Positions 29,857 through 38,359 of a stretch of DNA of 64,000 nt are shown here, piece by piece. Under the pieces are notes generated by a model, which saw only the letters and a list, made by a program, of their open reading frames with translations, made no database searches and was not told where the DNA came from. This DNA is from Salinimicrobium sp963739625 (GTDB lineage Bacteria; Bacteroidota; Bacteroidia; Flavobacteriales; Flavobacteriaceae): contig CAVUAU010000017.1 of assembly GCA_963739625.1 (NCBI GenBank), forward strand, positions 62,001 through 126,000, in the 5' to 3' direction. The position numbers and the translations under genes are program-made. How positions within the stretch are numbered: the first letter of the stretch is position 1; each line of letters begins with the position of its first letter.

Positions 29857-30692
29857 AAAATCTCATTTTTGACACCTAACAAATTATAAAAAGCCCGGGC
29901 ATTTTCTCCTAAAATCTTCTCAAGACTTGCTTCTGGGAAATGACTTTTTACTTGTTCAACAGTCTGTTCATATGAAGCCGCGGTTGTACTCACCGGCCAG
30001 TCTGAACCGAACATCAGCCGATCATCACCAAATGCATGCTGAACAACCTCTAAAAAAGGAGAAAAATCGATTGTTTCCCATTGCAGGTCTTGTGCCTGTG
30101 TAAACAATCCTGAAATTTTGCAATACACGTTCGGCAGTTCACCCAGCTTTCTTATGTTTTGCTTCCATTCCGAAGAAATAACTTCAGAAACGTTTGGTTT
30201 TCCCATGTGATTCAGGACGAACTTTTGATCTGGAAACTTTTTCACCAGTTCAACTGCCGAAGCTAACTGGTAATCAAAAGCAAGGATTTCATAAACCAAA
30301 TTATGATCCTGCAAGGCTGCAATTCCATTTTGAAATTCCGGAGCCAGCATAAATTCCCCTTTTTCATCCCATACTGTTTGACGGACACCTTTTAAAAAAG
30401 GATCTCTTGAATACAATTCAAGACGATTTGCAACATTTTCAGCAGAAAGATCTACCCAGCCGACCACTCCTTTGACAAAGCTATAAGTATTGGCAATCTC
30501 CAGCAGCTTCACGGTCTCCTCCTCGCTTTGGTCGGCCTGGACTGCAATACAGCCGTCGAAACCGTTCTTTGTAAGCAGCGGTTCAAGATCTTCAGGTAAA
30601 AAGTCTTTTCTGATACTTCCCATCTCATCGGGAATCCAGGAATAGGTTTGCGGATCGTATTTCCAGAAATGTACGTGAGAATCGATTTTCAT
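29853..30692 (-). CDS. Amidohydrolase family protein (fuconolactonase-like)
   Basis: A 279-aa TIM-barrel metal hydrolase. The metal-binding HVHFW motif is at residues 6-10 (MKIDSHVHFWKYD), the next His is in VLNHMGKP, and the catalytic Asp is in MFGSDWPVS. This is the amidohydrolase-2 family that includes L-fucono-1,5-lactonase and related lactonases. The substrate cannot be fixed; no sugar pathway genes lie nearby. The only partner is yjbQ, with a 4-bp overlap. Confidence 0.9.
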   Translation of the reverse strand: MKIDSHVHFWKYDPQTYSWIPDEMGSIRKDFLPEDLEPLLTKNGFDGCIAVQADQSEEETVKLLEIANTYSFVKGVVGWVDLSAENVANRLELYSRDPFLKGVRQTVWDEKGEFMLAPEFQNGIAALQDHNLVYEILAFDYQLASAVELVKKFPDQKFVLNHMGKPNVSEVISSEWKQNIRKLGELPNVYCKISGLFTQAQDLQWETIDFSPFLEVVQHAFGDDRLMFGSDWPVSTTAASYEQTVEQVKSHFPEASLEKILGENARAFYNLLGVKNEIL

Positions 30693-30833
30693 TATTTGAC
30701 TTTAAATCTTAGAAGGTAGACTTGAGATAATTCAAGTTAAACTTTTTATGGAACAAACAAGATTAATTAGCCGTCGGTTTCACACAAAGCGCACTAAGCT
30801 GCTCCTCCCAAGAGCAATGGAAGCTTAAGTCTC

Positions 30834-30876
30834 TGGAATTTGGAATTTGGAGCTTGGAATTTGAAGTCTGGGATTT
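30834..30876. repeat. TTTGGAATTTGGA word repeat
   Basis: CTGGAATTTGGAATTTGGAG followed by CTTGGAATTTGAAGTCTGGG is a run of degenerate direct words like the one at 29350-29392. It lies just beyond the 3' end of the minus-strand gene ending at 30879. Confidence 0.6.
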
Positions 30877-30878
30877 GC

Positions 30879-32144
30879 CTAGGTTTTCTGCTTTTTCTTC
30901 TTGGCCGCGGGAAACAAAACGTTGTTCAGGATTAGACGATAGCCCGGGGAATTGGGATGCAGTTCGAGTTCTGTCTTGGGATCACCTACCATGTGCTGAT
31001 AATCTTCGGGATCATGACCTCCGTAAAAGGTAAAAAAACCGTTGCCTTTGATTCCGTGGATATAGCGGGCTTCCCCGTTGATCTTGCTCTCCCCCATCAC
31101 CAGCACAGTAGGCTTAATTGTCGCAGGATCATAAGAAGTTGTTTGACCCATAAAACCCTTTACCAGCATCGTGTGATTTTGGGTTAACATGGTTGGAATG
31201 GGATCCCACTTAGCCGAATATTCCATGAGCGTAAAGTAATCAGCGTCCATTGGAATCCTCCTTTTCGCAGTCATGTCAATAGACGAAAATTCATAGACCA
31301 TCGGGTCCCGTTCCAGGGTAAAGTCTGTAAAGGCAAAAGTCTTGCTGTAATCTATCTTATTCTGGTAGTCGGCATCGCTGGGGTCTCCGTCAAACATTGC
31401 TTCGGCGATGTCGACATCTTCGGCGGCTAGCGCGATATCAAAACTGTCGGTCGCGCTGCACATAGCAAACATGAAGCCGCCACCGACGACATAGTCCCTA
31501 ATCTTCAGTGCAACAGCTAGTTTTTCTTCGGAAACTTTGTCGTAGCCAAGCTTTGACGCCAAAGCCTCAGCATTTTCTTTATCCTCAATATACCAGGGGG
31601 CGGTGCGGTAGCTACGGTAAAATTTGCCATATTGGCCGGTGAAATCTTCGTGATGCAAGTGCAGCCAGTCGAACAACAACAAGGCATCATTAAGCACCTC
31701 CTCGTCATAGATTGTTTCGTAAGGAATTTCGGCATAGGTGAGGACCATGGTCACGGCATCATCCCACGGGCTGTTATCCTGAGGGCTGTAAACTGCTATT
31801 TTTGGCGCCTTTTCCAAAAGCACTGCTTCCATATTTCGAGACGGACTACTGATCTCCTCCAGAATTTCTTCGGTCTTACTGTCGCTAATTACCTCAAAAG
31901 AAACTCCCCTAATCTGGCACTCCTTCCGAAGCGCATCAGAATCGGGCATGAGAAATGAGCCGCCACGATAATTGAGCAACCACTGTACTTTAATACCTTT
32001 CGCTAATTCCCAGTAGGTGATCCCGTAAGCCTTGAGATGGTTTTGCTGTGTCTCTGCATCCATGGGAATAAGAATTTGCGAGGCGAAACCTGAAAACGAA
32101 AACAGTAAAAGAAGCAGACTCAAAAATGCCCTTTTTGGTACCAA
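30879..32144 (-). CDS. Secreted protein of the family commonly annotated 'asparagine synthetase B'; function unclear
   Basis: A 421-aa protein read from TTG 32144, chosen because it gives a proper signal peptide (FLSLLLLLFSFSGFASQ) and avoids overlap with dnaB. No ATG or GTG lies upstream after the dnaB terminator. The mature part has GGGFMFAMCSATDSFDIALA (a possible nucleophile-elbow segment of a glutamine-amidotransferase-like fold), FTFYGGHDPEDYQHMVGDP and HPNSPGYRLILNNVLFPAA. Homologues in flavobacteria carry the name asparagine synthetase B, but neither the N-terminal catalytic Cys2 nor the ATP-binding domain of that enzyme is visible, so the name is probably wrong. It acts outside the cytoplasm. 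Confidence 0.75.
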   Translation of the reverse strand: MVPKRAFLSLLLLLFSFSGFASQILIPMDAETQQNHLKAYGITYWELAKGIKVQWLLNYRGGSFLMPDSDALRKECQIRGVSFEVISDSKTEEILEEISSPSRNMEAVLLEKAPKIAVYSPQDNSPWDDAVTMVLTYAEIPYETIYDEEVLNDALLLFDWLHLHHEDFTGQYGKFYRSYRTAPWYIEDKENAEALASKLGYDKVSEEKLAVALKIRDYVVGGGFMFAMCSATDSFDIALAAEDVDIAEAMFDGDPSDADYQNKIDYSKTFAFTDFTLERDPMVYEFSSIDMTAKRRIPMDADYFTLMEYSAKWDPIPTMLTQNHTMLVKGFMGQTTSYDPATIKPTVLVMGESKINGEARYIHGIKGNGFFTFYGGHDPEDYQHMVGDPKTELELHPNSPGYRLILNNVLFPAAKKKKQKT

Positions 32145-32148
32145 TAAA

Positions 32149-32182
32149 AAACCGGGACTGAAAGAATTTTCAGTCCCGGTTC
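32149..32182 (-). terminator. dnaB terminator abutting the next start codon
   Basis: On the minus strand AACCGGGACTGAAA-ATTC-TTTCAGTCCCGGTT followed by TTTTATT forms a 14-bp perfect stem with a T tail. It lies 60 bp after the dnaB stop. The TTG start of the following gene begins only 4-5 bases beyond the stem. Confidence 0.88.
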
Positions 32183-32241
32183 TTGATGTTTTATTTGCAG
32201 TAAATAGTGAACCCGTTGGTTGCAGGTTTTTAAAAATACGA

Positions 32242-33789
32242 TTAAAAAGGCACGTCATTATCATCATTAAAATCATTCATCGAGCTACCAAAAGCCTCAT
32301 CGGCGCTTGGTAAGTGGCCGGTATTAAACCCTGCGTCCCCAGATTCATCATCATTCATCTTCGAGTAGAATTCTGAAGGAGAATCAAAGTCATCTAAGTT
32401 ATCAAATTTACCTAAATGCCCTATGAATTTCAACCTAATATTCTCTAACCCACCATTCCTGTGTTTAGCCACGATAAATTCTGCCTGCCCGTCTGTAGGA
32501 GTTCTTTCTTCATCATCCCATTCCTCGATCTTATAGTACTCTGGTCGATAGATGAAGGAAACGATATCCGCATCCTGCTCGATCGCACCAGATTCCCTAA
32601 GGTCACTCAAAAGTGGTCTTTTTGAGCCTCCCCTGGTTTCCACTGCACGCGACAGCTGTGACAGGGCGATCACCGGAACGTTGAGTTCTTTTGCAAGGGC
32701 CTTCAGGTTTCGGGAAATGGTAGAGATCTCCTGTTCACGGTTCCCGCCTTTCTGGCTTCCGCCGGCGGTCATTAACTGCAGGTAATCGATCACGATCAAC
32801 CTGATGCCGTGTTGAGAGGAAAGCCTTCGGGCCTTTGCCCTGAGATCAAAAATGGAAAGCGAAGGCGTATCATCTATAAAAAGCGGTGCTTTTTCAAGTC
32901 CTTTTACTTTCACGTTAAGCTGCTCCCATTCGTGTTTTTCCAGATTTCCGGTACGTAATTTTTCCGAAGAAAGTCCGGTTTCTGAAGAGATCAAACGCGT
33001 GATCAACTGTACTGAAGACATCTCCAGCGAGAAAAAAGCTACAGGAATATTTTGTCCTACAGCAATATTTCGTGCCATAGATAAGGTCAGAGCCGTTTTT
33101 CCCATACCCGGACGGGCCGCTACAATAACAAGGTCACTGGGCTGCCAGCCGGAAGTAAGGGTATCGAGTTTCTCAAAACCTGAAGGAATTCCGGAAAGTC
33201 CCGATTTATTTGAAATTTCCTCAATCTTCTTTTTTGCCTGCATTACCAGCTCCTGCGCAGTTTCTGAAGAACGCTTGATATTCCCCTGTGTCACTTCGTA
33301 GAGTTTGGTCTCGGCGGTGTCTAAAAGGTCAAAAACATCTGTGGTTTCATCATATGACTGCTCAATGATCTCGTTGGAAATTTTAATAAGGCTGCGCTGT
33401 ATATGCTTTTGCAAAATGATGCGCGCGTGAAATTCAATATGTGCCGAAGAAGACACTTTTTGAGTGAGTTGCACCAGGTAAAAGTCACCACCCACCTGCT
33501 CCAGCCGCTGATCTTTTCGCAATTGGTTGGAAACCGTTAATAAGTCAACCGGCTCTGAATTTTCGAACAGCTTAAAGATGGCTTCAAAAATATATTGATG
33601 GGCGGTTTTATAGAAGACGTCGGGATTTAAAATATCGATAACTTCATCAACACCTTTTTTATCGATCATCATTGCCCCAAGGACAACTTCCTCTAAATCA
33701 ACTGCCTGAGGCGGAATTTTTCCTTTTTCCAGACTAATAACATTGCCCGGGCTGTAATTGTAATTTTGGGGAGACTTGGCTTTTTCCAT
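32242..33789 (-). CDS. dnaB: Replicative DNA helicase
   Basis: A 515-aa hexameric helicase. It has the N-terminal DnaB domain (PPQAVDLEEVVLGAMMID), a RecA-like C-terminal domain with Walker A in AARPGMGKTAL (around residue 230), Walker B IRLIVIDYLQLM, the arginine-finger region GGNREQEISTISRNLK, and an acidic tail (SMNDFNDDNDVPF) typical of Bacteroidota. No intein is present. It unwinds DNA at the replication fork. Upstream (33853-33897) are three 9-mers close to the DnaA-box consensus. Confidence 0.97.
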   Translation of the reverse strand: MEKAKSPQNYNYSPGNVISLEKGKIPPQAVDLEEVVLGAMMIDKKGVDEVIDILNPDVFYKTAHQYIFEAIFKLFENSEPVDLLTVSNQLRKDQRLEQVGGDFYLVQLTQKVSSSAHIEFHARIILQKHIQRSLIKISNEIIEQSYDETTDVFDLLDTAETKLYEVTQGNIKRSSETAQELVMQAKKKIEEISNKSGLSGIPSGFEKLDTLTSGWQPSDLVIVAARPGMGKTALTLSMARNIAVGQNIPVAFFSLEMSSVQLITRLISSETGLSSEKLRTGNLEKHEWEQLNVKVKGLEKAPLFIDDTPSLSIFDLRAKARRLSSQHGIRLIVIDYLQLMTAGGSQKGGNREQEISTISRNLKALAKELNVPVIALSQLSRAVETRGGSKRPLLSDLRESGAIEQDADIVSFIYRPEYYKIEEWDDEERTPTDGQAEFIVAKHRNGGLENIRLKFIGHLGKFDNLDDFDSPSEFYSKMNDDESGDAGFNTGHLPSADEAFGSSMNDFNDDNDVPF

Positions 33790-33852
33790 GTAGCGAATGT
33801 AGAAAAATTGAATTTAGAACCTTCCTGAAAACCGGTTGTCTTAGTTCACAGG

Positions 33853-33897
33853 TTATGAACATTTTAACTGTTGAAAACTTTCTTTTTTTGTTGATAA
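33853..33897. promoter_or_regulatory. Cluster of DnaA-box-like 9-mers upstream of dnaB
   Basis: TTATGAACA (33853-33861), the complement of TTTTCAACA (33869-33877) and the complement of TTATCAACA (33889-33897) differ from TTATCCACA by two, two and one bases. They are spaced 16-20 bp apart in the 167-bp accA-dnaB spacer. This could mark DnaA control of dnaB; it is weak evidence. Confidence 0.3.
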
Positions 33898-33907
33898 GGC
33901 CAAAAAA

Positions 33908-33929
33908 ATCCGAAGCTCCCGCTTCGGAT
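33908..33929 (-). terminator. accA terminator
   Basis: On the minus strand ATCCGAAG-CGGGAG-CTTCGGAT is followed by TTTTTT. It lies 28 bp beyond the accA stop. Confidence 0.88.
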
Positions 33930-33956
33930 TATAATCAGCAGTTATTCCTTATATGA

Positions 33957-34910
33957 TTATCCTTTGAAGACACCCATCGAAGAATATTTTTCCATCCGGT
34001 TCTTCACGAGTTCTTCTGGTGATAAGTTTTTAAATTCATCATAGGCTTCAGAAATGGCATTTTTGACAGTTTCGAAAGTCTTCTCCCTGTCGCTATGCGC
34101 TCCGCCAAGCGGTTCTTTTACGATCTCATCGATCAATTTCTGCTTCTTCATGTCTTTGGCGGTAAGCTTTAAAGCATCGGCAGCCTTTTCCTTGTACTCC
34201 CAGCTTCTCCACAGGATCGAGGAACAAGACTCCGGCGAGATCACAGAATACCAGGTATTCTCCAACATCAACACCTTGTCTCCCACTCCAATCCCCAATG
34301 CGCCACCACTGGCTCCTTCACCAATGATCACTACAATTATCGGCACTTTAAGGCGGGTCATTTCAAGAATATTCCGTGCAATGGCTTCGCCCTGGCCTCT
34401 TTCTTCAGCTTCAAGTCCAGGATATGCTCCCGGGGTATCTACAAAAGTAACAACGGGCAGGCCAAATTTTTCGGCAGATTTCATCAACCTCAGGGCCTTG
34501 CGGTAACCTTCGGGGTTGGCCATTCCAAAGTTGCGATACTGTCTCGTTTTGGTATTATAACCTTTTTGCTGCCCTACAAACATAAAACTTTGATCACCTA
34601 TCTTTCCAAGGCCGCCAATCATGGCTTTGTCGTCTTTCACATTTCGGTCGCCATGCAGCTCAAGGAAAGATTTTCCGCAGATAGCGTTGATATAGTCGAG
34701 CGTATATGGGCGGTTTGGATGTCTCGACAGCTGTACGCGCTGCCAGGCAGTCAAATTCTTGTATATTTCTTTTTTGGTCTCATTCAGCCTTTTTTCGATC
34801 TGCTTACATGTAGCCGAAACATCAACTTCACTCTCTTCTCCAATAGCACAGGCCTTCTGGTACTGTTCTTCCAACTCTTTTATAGGTAATTCAAAATCTA
34901 AATATTCCAT
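33957..34910 (-). CDS. accA: Acetyl-CoA carboxylase carboxyltransferase subunit alpha
   Basis: A 317-aa protein with the AccA architecture: coiled-coil N-terminus (LPIKELEEQYQKACAIGEE), then a crotonase-like carboxyltransferase fold with KSFLELHGDRNVKDDKAMIG, FVDTPGAYPGLEAEERGQGE and GEGASGGALGIGVGDKVLML. With AccD it transfers carboxyl from biotin to acetyl-CoA to make malonyl-CoA. It lies 48 bp after the EamA transporter gene and has its own terminator. Confidence 0.97.
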   Translation of the reverse strand: MEYLDFELPIKELEEQYQKACAIGEESEVDVSATCKQIEKRLNETKKEIYKNLTAWQRVQLSRHPNRPYTLDYINAICGKSFLELHGDRNVKDDKAMIGGLGKIGDQSFMFVGQQKGYNTKTRQYRNFGMANPEGYRKALRLMKSAEKFGLPVVTFVDTPGAYPGLEAEERGQGEAIARNILEMTRLKVPIIVVIIGEGASGGALGIGVGDKVLMLENTWYSVISPESCSSILWRSWEYKEKAADALKLTAKDMKKQKLIDEIVKEPLGGAHSDREKTFETVKNAISEAYDEFKNLSPEELVKNRMEKYSSMGVFKG

Positions 34911-34958
34911 AGGGAGTTATGCGGTTTAATTTAAAATCAGCTTACAAATATAACAACT

Positions 34959-35882
34959 TTAAAAGGAGCTTTTCCTTTGTCTTTTAATTTTTCTCCTCGT
35001 CTTGAGAATACCGTTCATGATCACGGTGGTGAGAATGATAACTGCGCCGTAATAAAAACCCGAACTCATTTTCTCATCACTGCCAAAGATCCAGAAGGCA
35101 AGCAGAATGCCGTAGACCGGTTCGAGGTTAATGGTCAACATGATCGTATACGGGCTCAAATGCCTCATGACTGCTACGGAAGCTATAAAAGCATAGGCCG
35201 TACAAACTGAAGCCAGAATAAACAGATAACCCCAGTCTGACGCTGAAACGTTGAAAAACTCTGCGGAAAATCCTTCCGAAGCATTTCCGAAGAAAGACAA
35301 CAGCAAAAGATATAGAGTGATGGCCCCTGCGCCTGTGAGCAGCTCGTAAAATGAGATTACTGAAGCATCTTCCCGCTGGGCCAGTTTCCCGTTGATCAAC
35401 GAAAAAACAGCCGAAAGAAATGCTGAAAGCAGAGCCAGACCAATTCCTAAAAGATATTCGGTTTCGAACTGAAAAATAATATACAGCCCAAAAATGACGA
35501 TAAGCCCAAAAAGCACTTCATACCAAATGAGCTTTCTTTTGTAGAAAATAGGCTCCATGATAGAGGTGAAAAACGCACCTGTTGAAAGCAGCGCAAGAGT
35601 AATAGAAACGTTGGACACTTTGATCGCGCCAAAGAAAGTGAGCCAGTGCAATGCAATGATCACTCCTGCGATCAACATCACCCACACCCTTTTGGCCCCC
35701 AGCTTCAGGTCTTTCTTCTTCCATTTGATCCAGATGAAAATAAAACCGCTGGCCATGAGCATTCTGTACCACACCAAAGGCACGGCCTCGAGAGAAATAA
35801 GCGCCCCAAGCACGGCTGTAAATCCCCAGATAAACACGATCACGTGAAAATGCAGGTAGCTGCGCAGCTTATCGTTTTGCAT
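34959..35882 (-). CDS. DMT family transporter (EamA domains)
   Basis: A 307-aa membrane protein with ten helices in two EamA repeats. The first repeat starts HVIVFIWGFTAVLGALISLE and the second ends with LEPVYGILLAFWIFGSDE, both typical of drug/metabolite transporters. The substrate is unknown. It overlaps the LptF/LptG gene by 14 bp, so it is translated in the same operon (tgt, lptF/G, EamA). Confidence 0.9.
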   Translation of the reverse strand: MQNDKLRSYLHFHVIVFIWGFTAVLGALISLEAVPLVWYRMLMASGFIFIWIKWKKKDLKLGAKRVWVMLIAGVIIALHWLTFFGAIKVSNVSITLALLSTGAFFTSIMEPIFYKRKLIWYEVLFGLIVIFGLYIIFQFETEYLLGIGLALLSAFLSAVFSLINGKLAQREDASVISFYELLTGAGAITLYLLLLSFFGNASEGFSAEFFNVSASDWGYLFILASVCTAYAFIASVAVMRHLSPYTIMLTINLEPVYGILLAFWIFGSDEKMSSGFYYGAVIILTTVIMNGILKTRRKIKRQRKSSF

Positions 35883-36942
35883 TATAAAGAAGATAAACAG
35901 CTAAAATTCCGAAGATGATATTCGGGAACCAGACTGCGATAAGAGGTGGAAAAGTTGATTGTTCGGCAATGGTGCCAAAGACTTTGTCCATAAAAATAAA
36001 GACGAAAGCGAGGGTAATGCCCAGCGCAAGGTTAACTCCCATACCGCCCCTTCTTTTTATAGAAGAAACCGCAACGGCGATAATCGTGAGGATATATGCT
36101 GAAACCGGAATGCTCCAACGCCTGTAGGCAACTACCATGTAGCGGTTGATGTTTCCCGATCCTCTTCTTTTTTCCTGCTCGATAAAATCGTTTAGCTCGT
36201 TGTAATTTAGTGTTTCTGCCATGTAAGAAACCGGCGTCAACTCATCAAATTCAAATGGCAGCACAGTGTCTTTATTGATCTCACTTATCAACCTGTCCCC
36301 GTTCTCCCCAATGATCCTTTTGTTGTAGTTGGTGAGCGTGTAAGTAGAATCTTCATTAAGCTGCAACCGGGAAGCGCTTATCTTGTATAAAAGTTTGTTT
36401 CCGTCAAAATGTTCCAGTGTAAAATTTCTGGCCGACTTGGTTCTTGGTTGAAAGTGGGAGGCATAAATGAACTCATCATCATTAATTTGCCTGTAGACAT
36501 CACTGGTTTCCTGTACTTCACTACCCCTCTTGAGGTAAGTGTATTTGAATTCATTGAACCCTCTGCTGGCACTTGGAGCCAGGTACATTCCAAGAACAAG
36601 TGCACCAAGAGAAACAAGAGTAGCTCCAATTATGTAAGGACGCAAAAACCTCCAAAAAGAAACCCCGCTACTCAAAAAGGCGATAATCTCGGTGTTTTGT
36701 GCCAGCTTGCTTGTAAACCAGATCACTGAAAGGAAGAGGAAAAGCGGGAACAGCAGATTGGCAAAATAGATGGTAAAGTCAATGTAGTAGGAAACCACTT
36801 CCATAAACGGCACCTCATTCTCCAGGATCTTGTCGATCTTTTCGGCAAGGTTTACCGTAATGCCAATGGGAATGAACAGCAAGAGCAACAGAAAGAACGT
36901 GCCCAGGTAGCGCTTGAGTATGTACCAGTCGAGGATCTTCAA
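35869..36942 (-). CDS. LptF/LptG family lipopolysaccharide export permease
   Basis: A 357-aa permease: three N-terminal helices (FFLLLLLFIPIGITVNLAEK), a periplasmic beta-jellyroll of about 150 residues, and three C-terminal helices (WSIPVSAYILTIIAVAVSSI, GVNLALGITLAFVFIFMDKV). It would form the transmembrane part of the LptB2FG exporter that moves LPS to the outer membrane. The text does not allow LptF and LptG to be told apart with certainty; the position after tgt is the common flavobacterial arrangement. One bp separates it from tgt. Confidence 0.9.
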   Translation of the reverse strand: MKILDWYILKRYLGTFFLLLLLFIPIGITVNLAEKIDKILENEVPFMEVVSYYIDFTIYFANLLFPLFLFLSVIWFTSKLAQNTEIIAFLSSGVSFWRFLRPYIIGATLVSLGALVLGMYLAPSASRGFNEFKYTYLKRGSEVQETSDVYRQINDDEFIYASHFQPRTKSARNFTLEHFDGNKLLYKISASRLQLNEDSTYTLTNYNKRIIGENGDRLISEINKDTVLPFEFDELTPVSYMAETLNYNELNDFIEQEKRRGSGNINRYMVVAYRRWSIPVSAYILTIIAVAVSSIKRRGGMGVNLALGITLAFVFIFMDKVFGTIAEQSTFPPLIAVWFPNIIFGILAVYLLYNAKR

Positions 36943-36943
36943 A

Positions 36944-38074
36944 TTAGAGGCGTTTGTCCATTTGTTGCACCATTTTGTTCTTCCAGGAAGCGAAATCCCC
37001 TGCTAAGATATGTTTTCTGGCCTCACGAACCAACCACAGGTAAAAACCCAGATTGTGCATGGTCGCGATCTGTTTCCCAAGCATTTCGTTCACCGTAAAA
37101 AGGTGGCGCAGGTAAGCTTTGGTATAGAAGGTATCCACATAAGTGACTCCCGATTCATCTATAGGAGAAAAATCATCTTCCCACTTCTTGTTCCTGATAT
37201 TGATAGTGCCGTGAGCCGTGAAAAGCATTCCATTCCTCGCATTCCTGGTAGGCATCACACAGTCGAACATATCAACTCCAAGGGCAATATTTTCCAGAAT
37301 ATTGATTGGTGTTCCCACGCCCATAAGGTATCGCGGTTTATCTTCAGGAAGAATGTTTGTCACCACCTCGGTCATCGCGTACATTTCTTCGGCCGGCTCT
37401 CCTACAGAAAGTCCCCCAATGGCATTCCCTTCGGCTCCTGCCTTAGCTATATATTCCGCAGACTGCTCTCTTAGATCCTTATAAGTACTACCCTGAACGA
37501 TCGGGAAAAGTGCCTGGGAATAGCCGTACTCCGGCGGAGTCTTATCCAGATGTGAAATACACCTGTCCAGCCACCTGTGGGTGCGGTACATCGAATTCTT
37601 TGCATAATTGTAGTCACATGGATAAGGTGTACATTCATCAAAGGCCATGATAATATCTGCCCCAATCAATCGCTGGATCTCCATCACATTTTCGGGCGTG
37701 AAATTGTGATAAGAACCGTCTATATGAGATTTGAACCTAACTCCTTCTTCTTTGATCTTTCTTCTGTCGGCCAGGGAATATACCTGGTAACCACCACTGT
37801 CGGTAAGAATATTCCTGTCCCAGTTCATGAACTTATGCAGCCCACCCGCTTTTTTGAGGATATCGGTTTGCGGCCTAAGATAAAGGTGATAGGTGTTACC
37901 CAGAATAATATCGGGGTTCACCTCTTCCTTAAGTTCTTTCTGGCTTATTCCTTTTACCGAAGCCACCGTTCCCACCGGCATAAAAATAGGGGTTTCAATA
38001 GTTCCGTGGTCTGTAGTTATAACTCCCGCGCGCGCTTTGCTACCGGGATCTTTAACTGCTAATTCAAATTTCAT
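36944..38074 (-). CDS. tgt: Queuine/preQ1 tRNA-guanine transglycosylase
   Basis: A 376-aa TIM-barrel enzyme starting MKFELAVKDPGSKARAG. Catalytic motifs include HLYLRPQTDILKKAGGLH, LTDSGGYQVYSL, GGLSVGEPAEEMYAM and VMPTRNARNGM; the C-terminal Zn site uses His and Cys residues. It inserts preQ1 at position 34 of GUN tRNAs. An upstream in-frame ATG at 38095 is excluded because it lies inside the -7 promoter element (38100-38093). Confidence 0.96.
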   Translation of the reverse strand: MKFELAVKDPGSKARAGVITTDHGTIETPIFMPVGTVASVKGISQKELKEEVNPDIILGNTYHLYLRPQTDILKKAGGLHKFMNWDRNILTDSGGYQVYSLADRRKIKEEGVRFKSHIDGSYHNFTPENVMEIQRLIGADIIMAFDECTPYPCDYNYAKNSMYRTHRWLDRCISHLDKTPPEYGYSQALFPIVQGSTYKDLREQSAEYIAKAGAEGNAIGGLSVGEPAEEMYAMTEVVTNILPEDKPRYLMGVGTPINILENIALGVDMFDCVMPTRNARNGMLFTAHGTINIRNKKWEDDFSPIDESGVTYVDTFYTKAYLRHLFTVNEMLGKQIATMHNLGFYLWLVREARKHILAGDFASWKNKMVQQMDKRL

Positions 38075-38092
38075 AGAAGATTTTAATGGGCG

Positions 38093-38100
38093 CAAAGATA
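38093..38100 (-). promoter_or_regulatory. -7 element of the tgt promoter
   Basis: The minus strand reads TATCTTTG, a perfect TAnnTTTG. Transcription should start near 38086, 12 bp before the ATG at 38074. This fixes the tgt start. Confidence 0.65.
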
Positions 38101-38110
38101 GGGATTTTTA

Positions 38111-38145
38111 AGTGTTCACTGCTCAGTGATAAGTATTCAGAAAAT
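38111..38145. repeat. CAGTNNTCAGT word repeat
   Basis: GTGTTCACTGCTCAGTGATA followed by AGTATTCAG is a short member of the CAGT word family seen at 19305-19336 and 22657-22733. The rest of the 38101-38329 spacer shows no gene. Confidence 0.5.
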
Positions 38146-38329
38146 TGAAATACAATTTGAGGAGCAGGACTTAAAAAAATGGAAAAAAGCGCCAATAGTT
38201 TAAAAAGACATTCGTGTATTTGTGGCTCTTTTTTTCATTTCTGAACCATATTTGCCTTTGAACTTCAAATTCTTTACAACTTTTGAAAAGAATAGGCATG
38301 AGTTGATTTTCAAAGCATTGATAAAATAG

Positions 38330-38337
38330 TATTTTTG
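38330..38337 (+). promoter_or_regulatory. -7 element upstream of the transketolase genes
   Basis: TATTTTTG fits TAnnTTTG and lies 22 bp before the start codon. A TTG 24 bp further upstream is a somewhat distant -33 candidate. Confidence 0.5.
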
Positions 38338-38359
38338 CAACACATTTAATCAAACACAA

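Noticed and set aside
32145..32276. Extension of the secreted-protein gene into dnaB
   Set aside because: It would translate through the dnaB terminator and 35 bp of dnaB; the signal peptide begins after TTG 32144.
38075..38095. Upstream ATG for tgt
   Set aside because: It overlaps the TATCTTTG promoter element, so it would not be in the mRNA; the family start MKFEL is at 38074.
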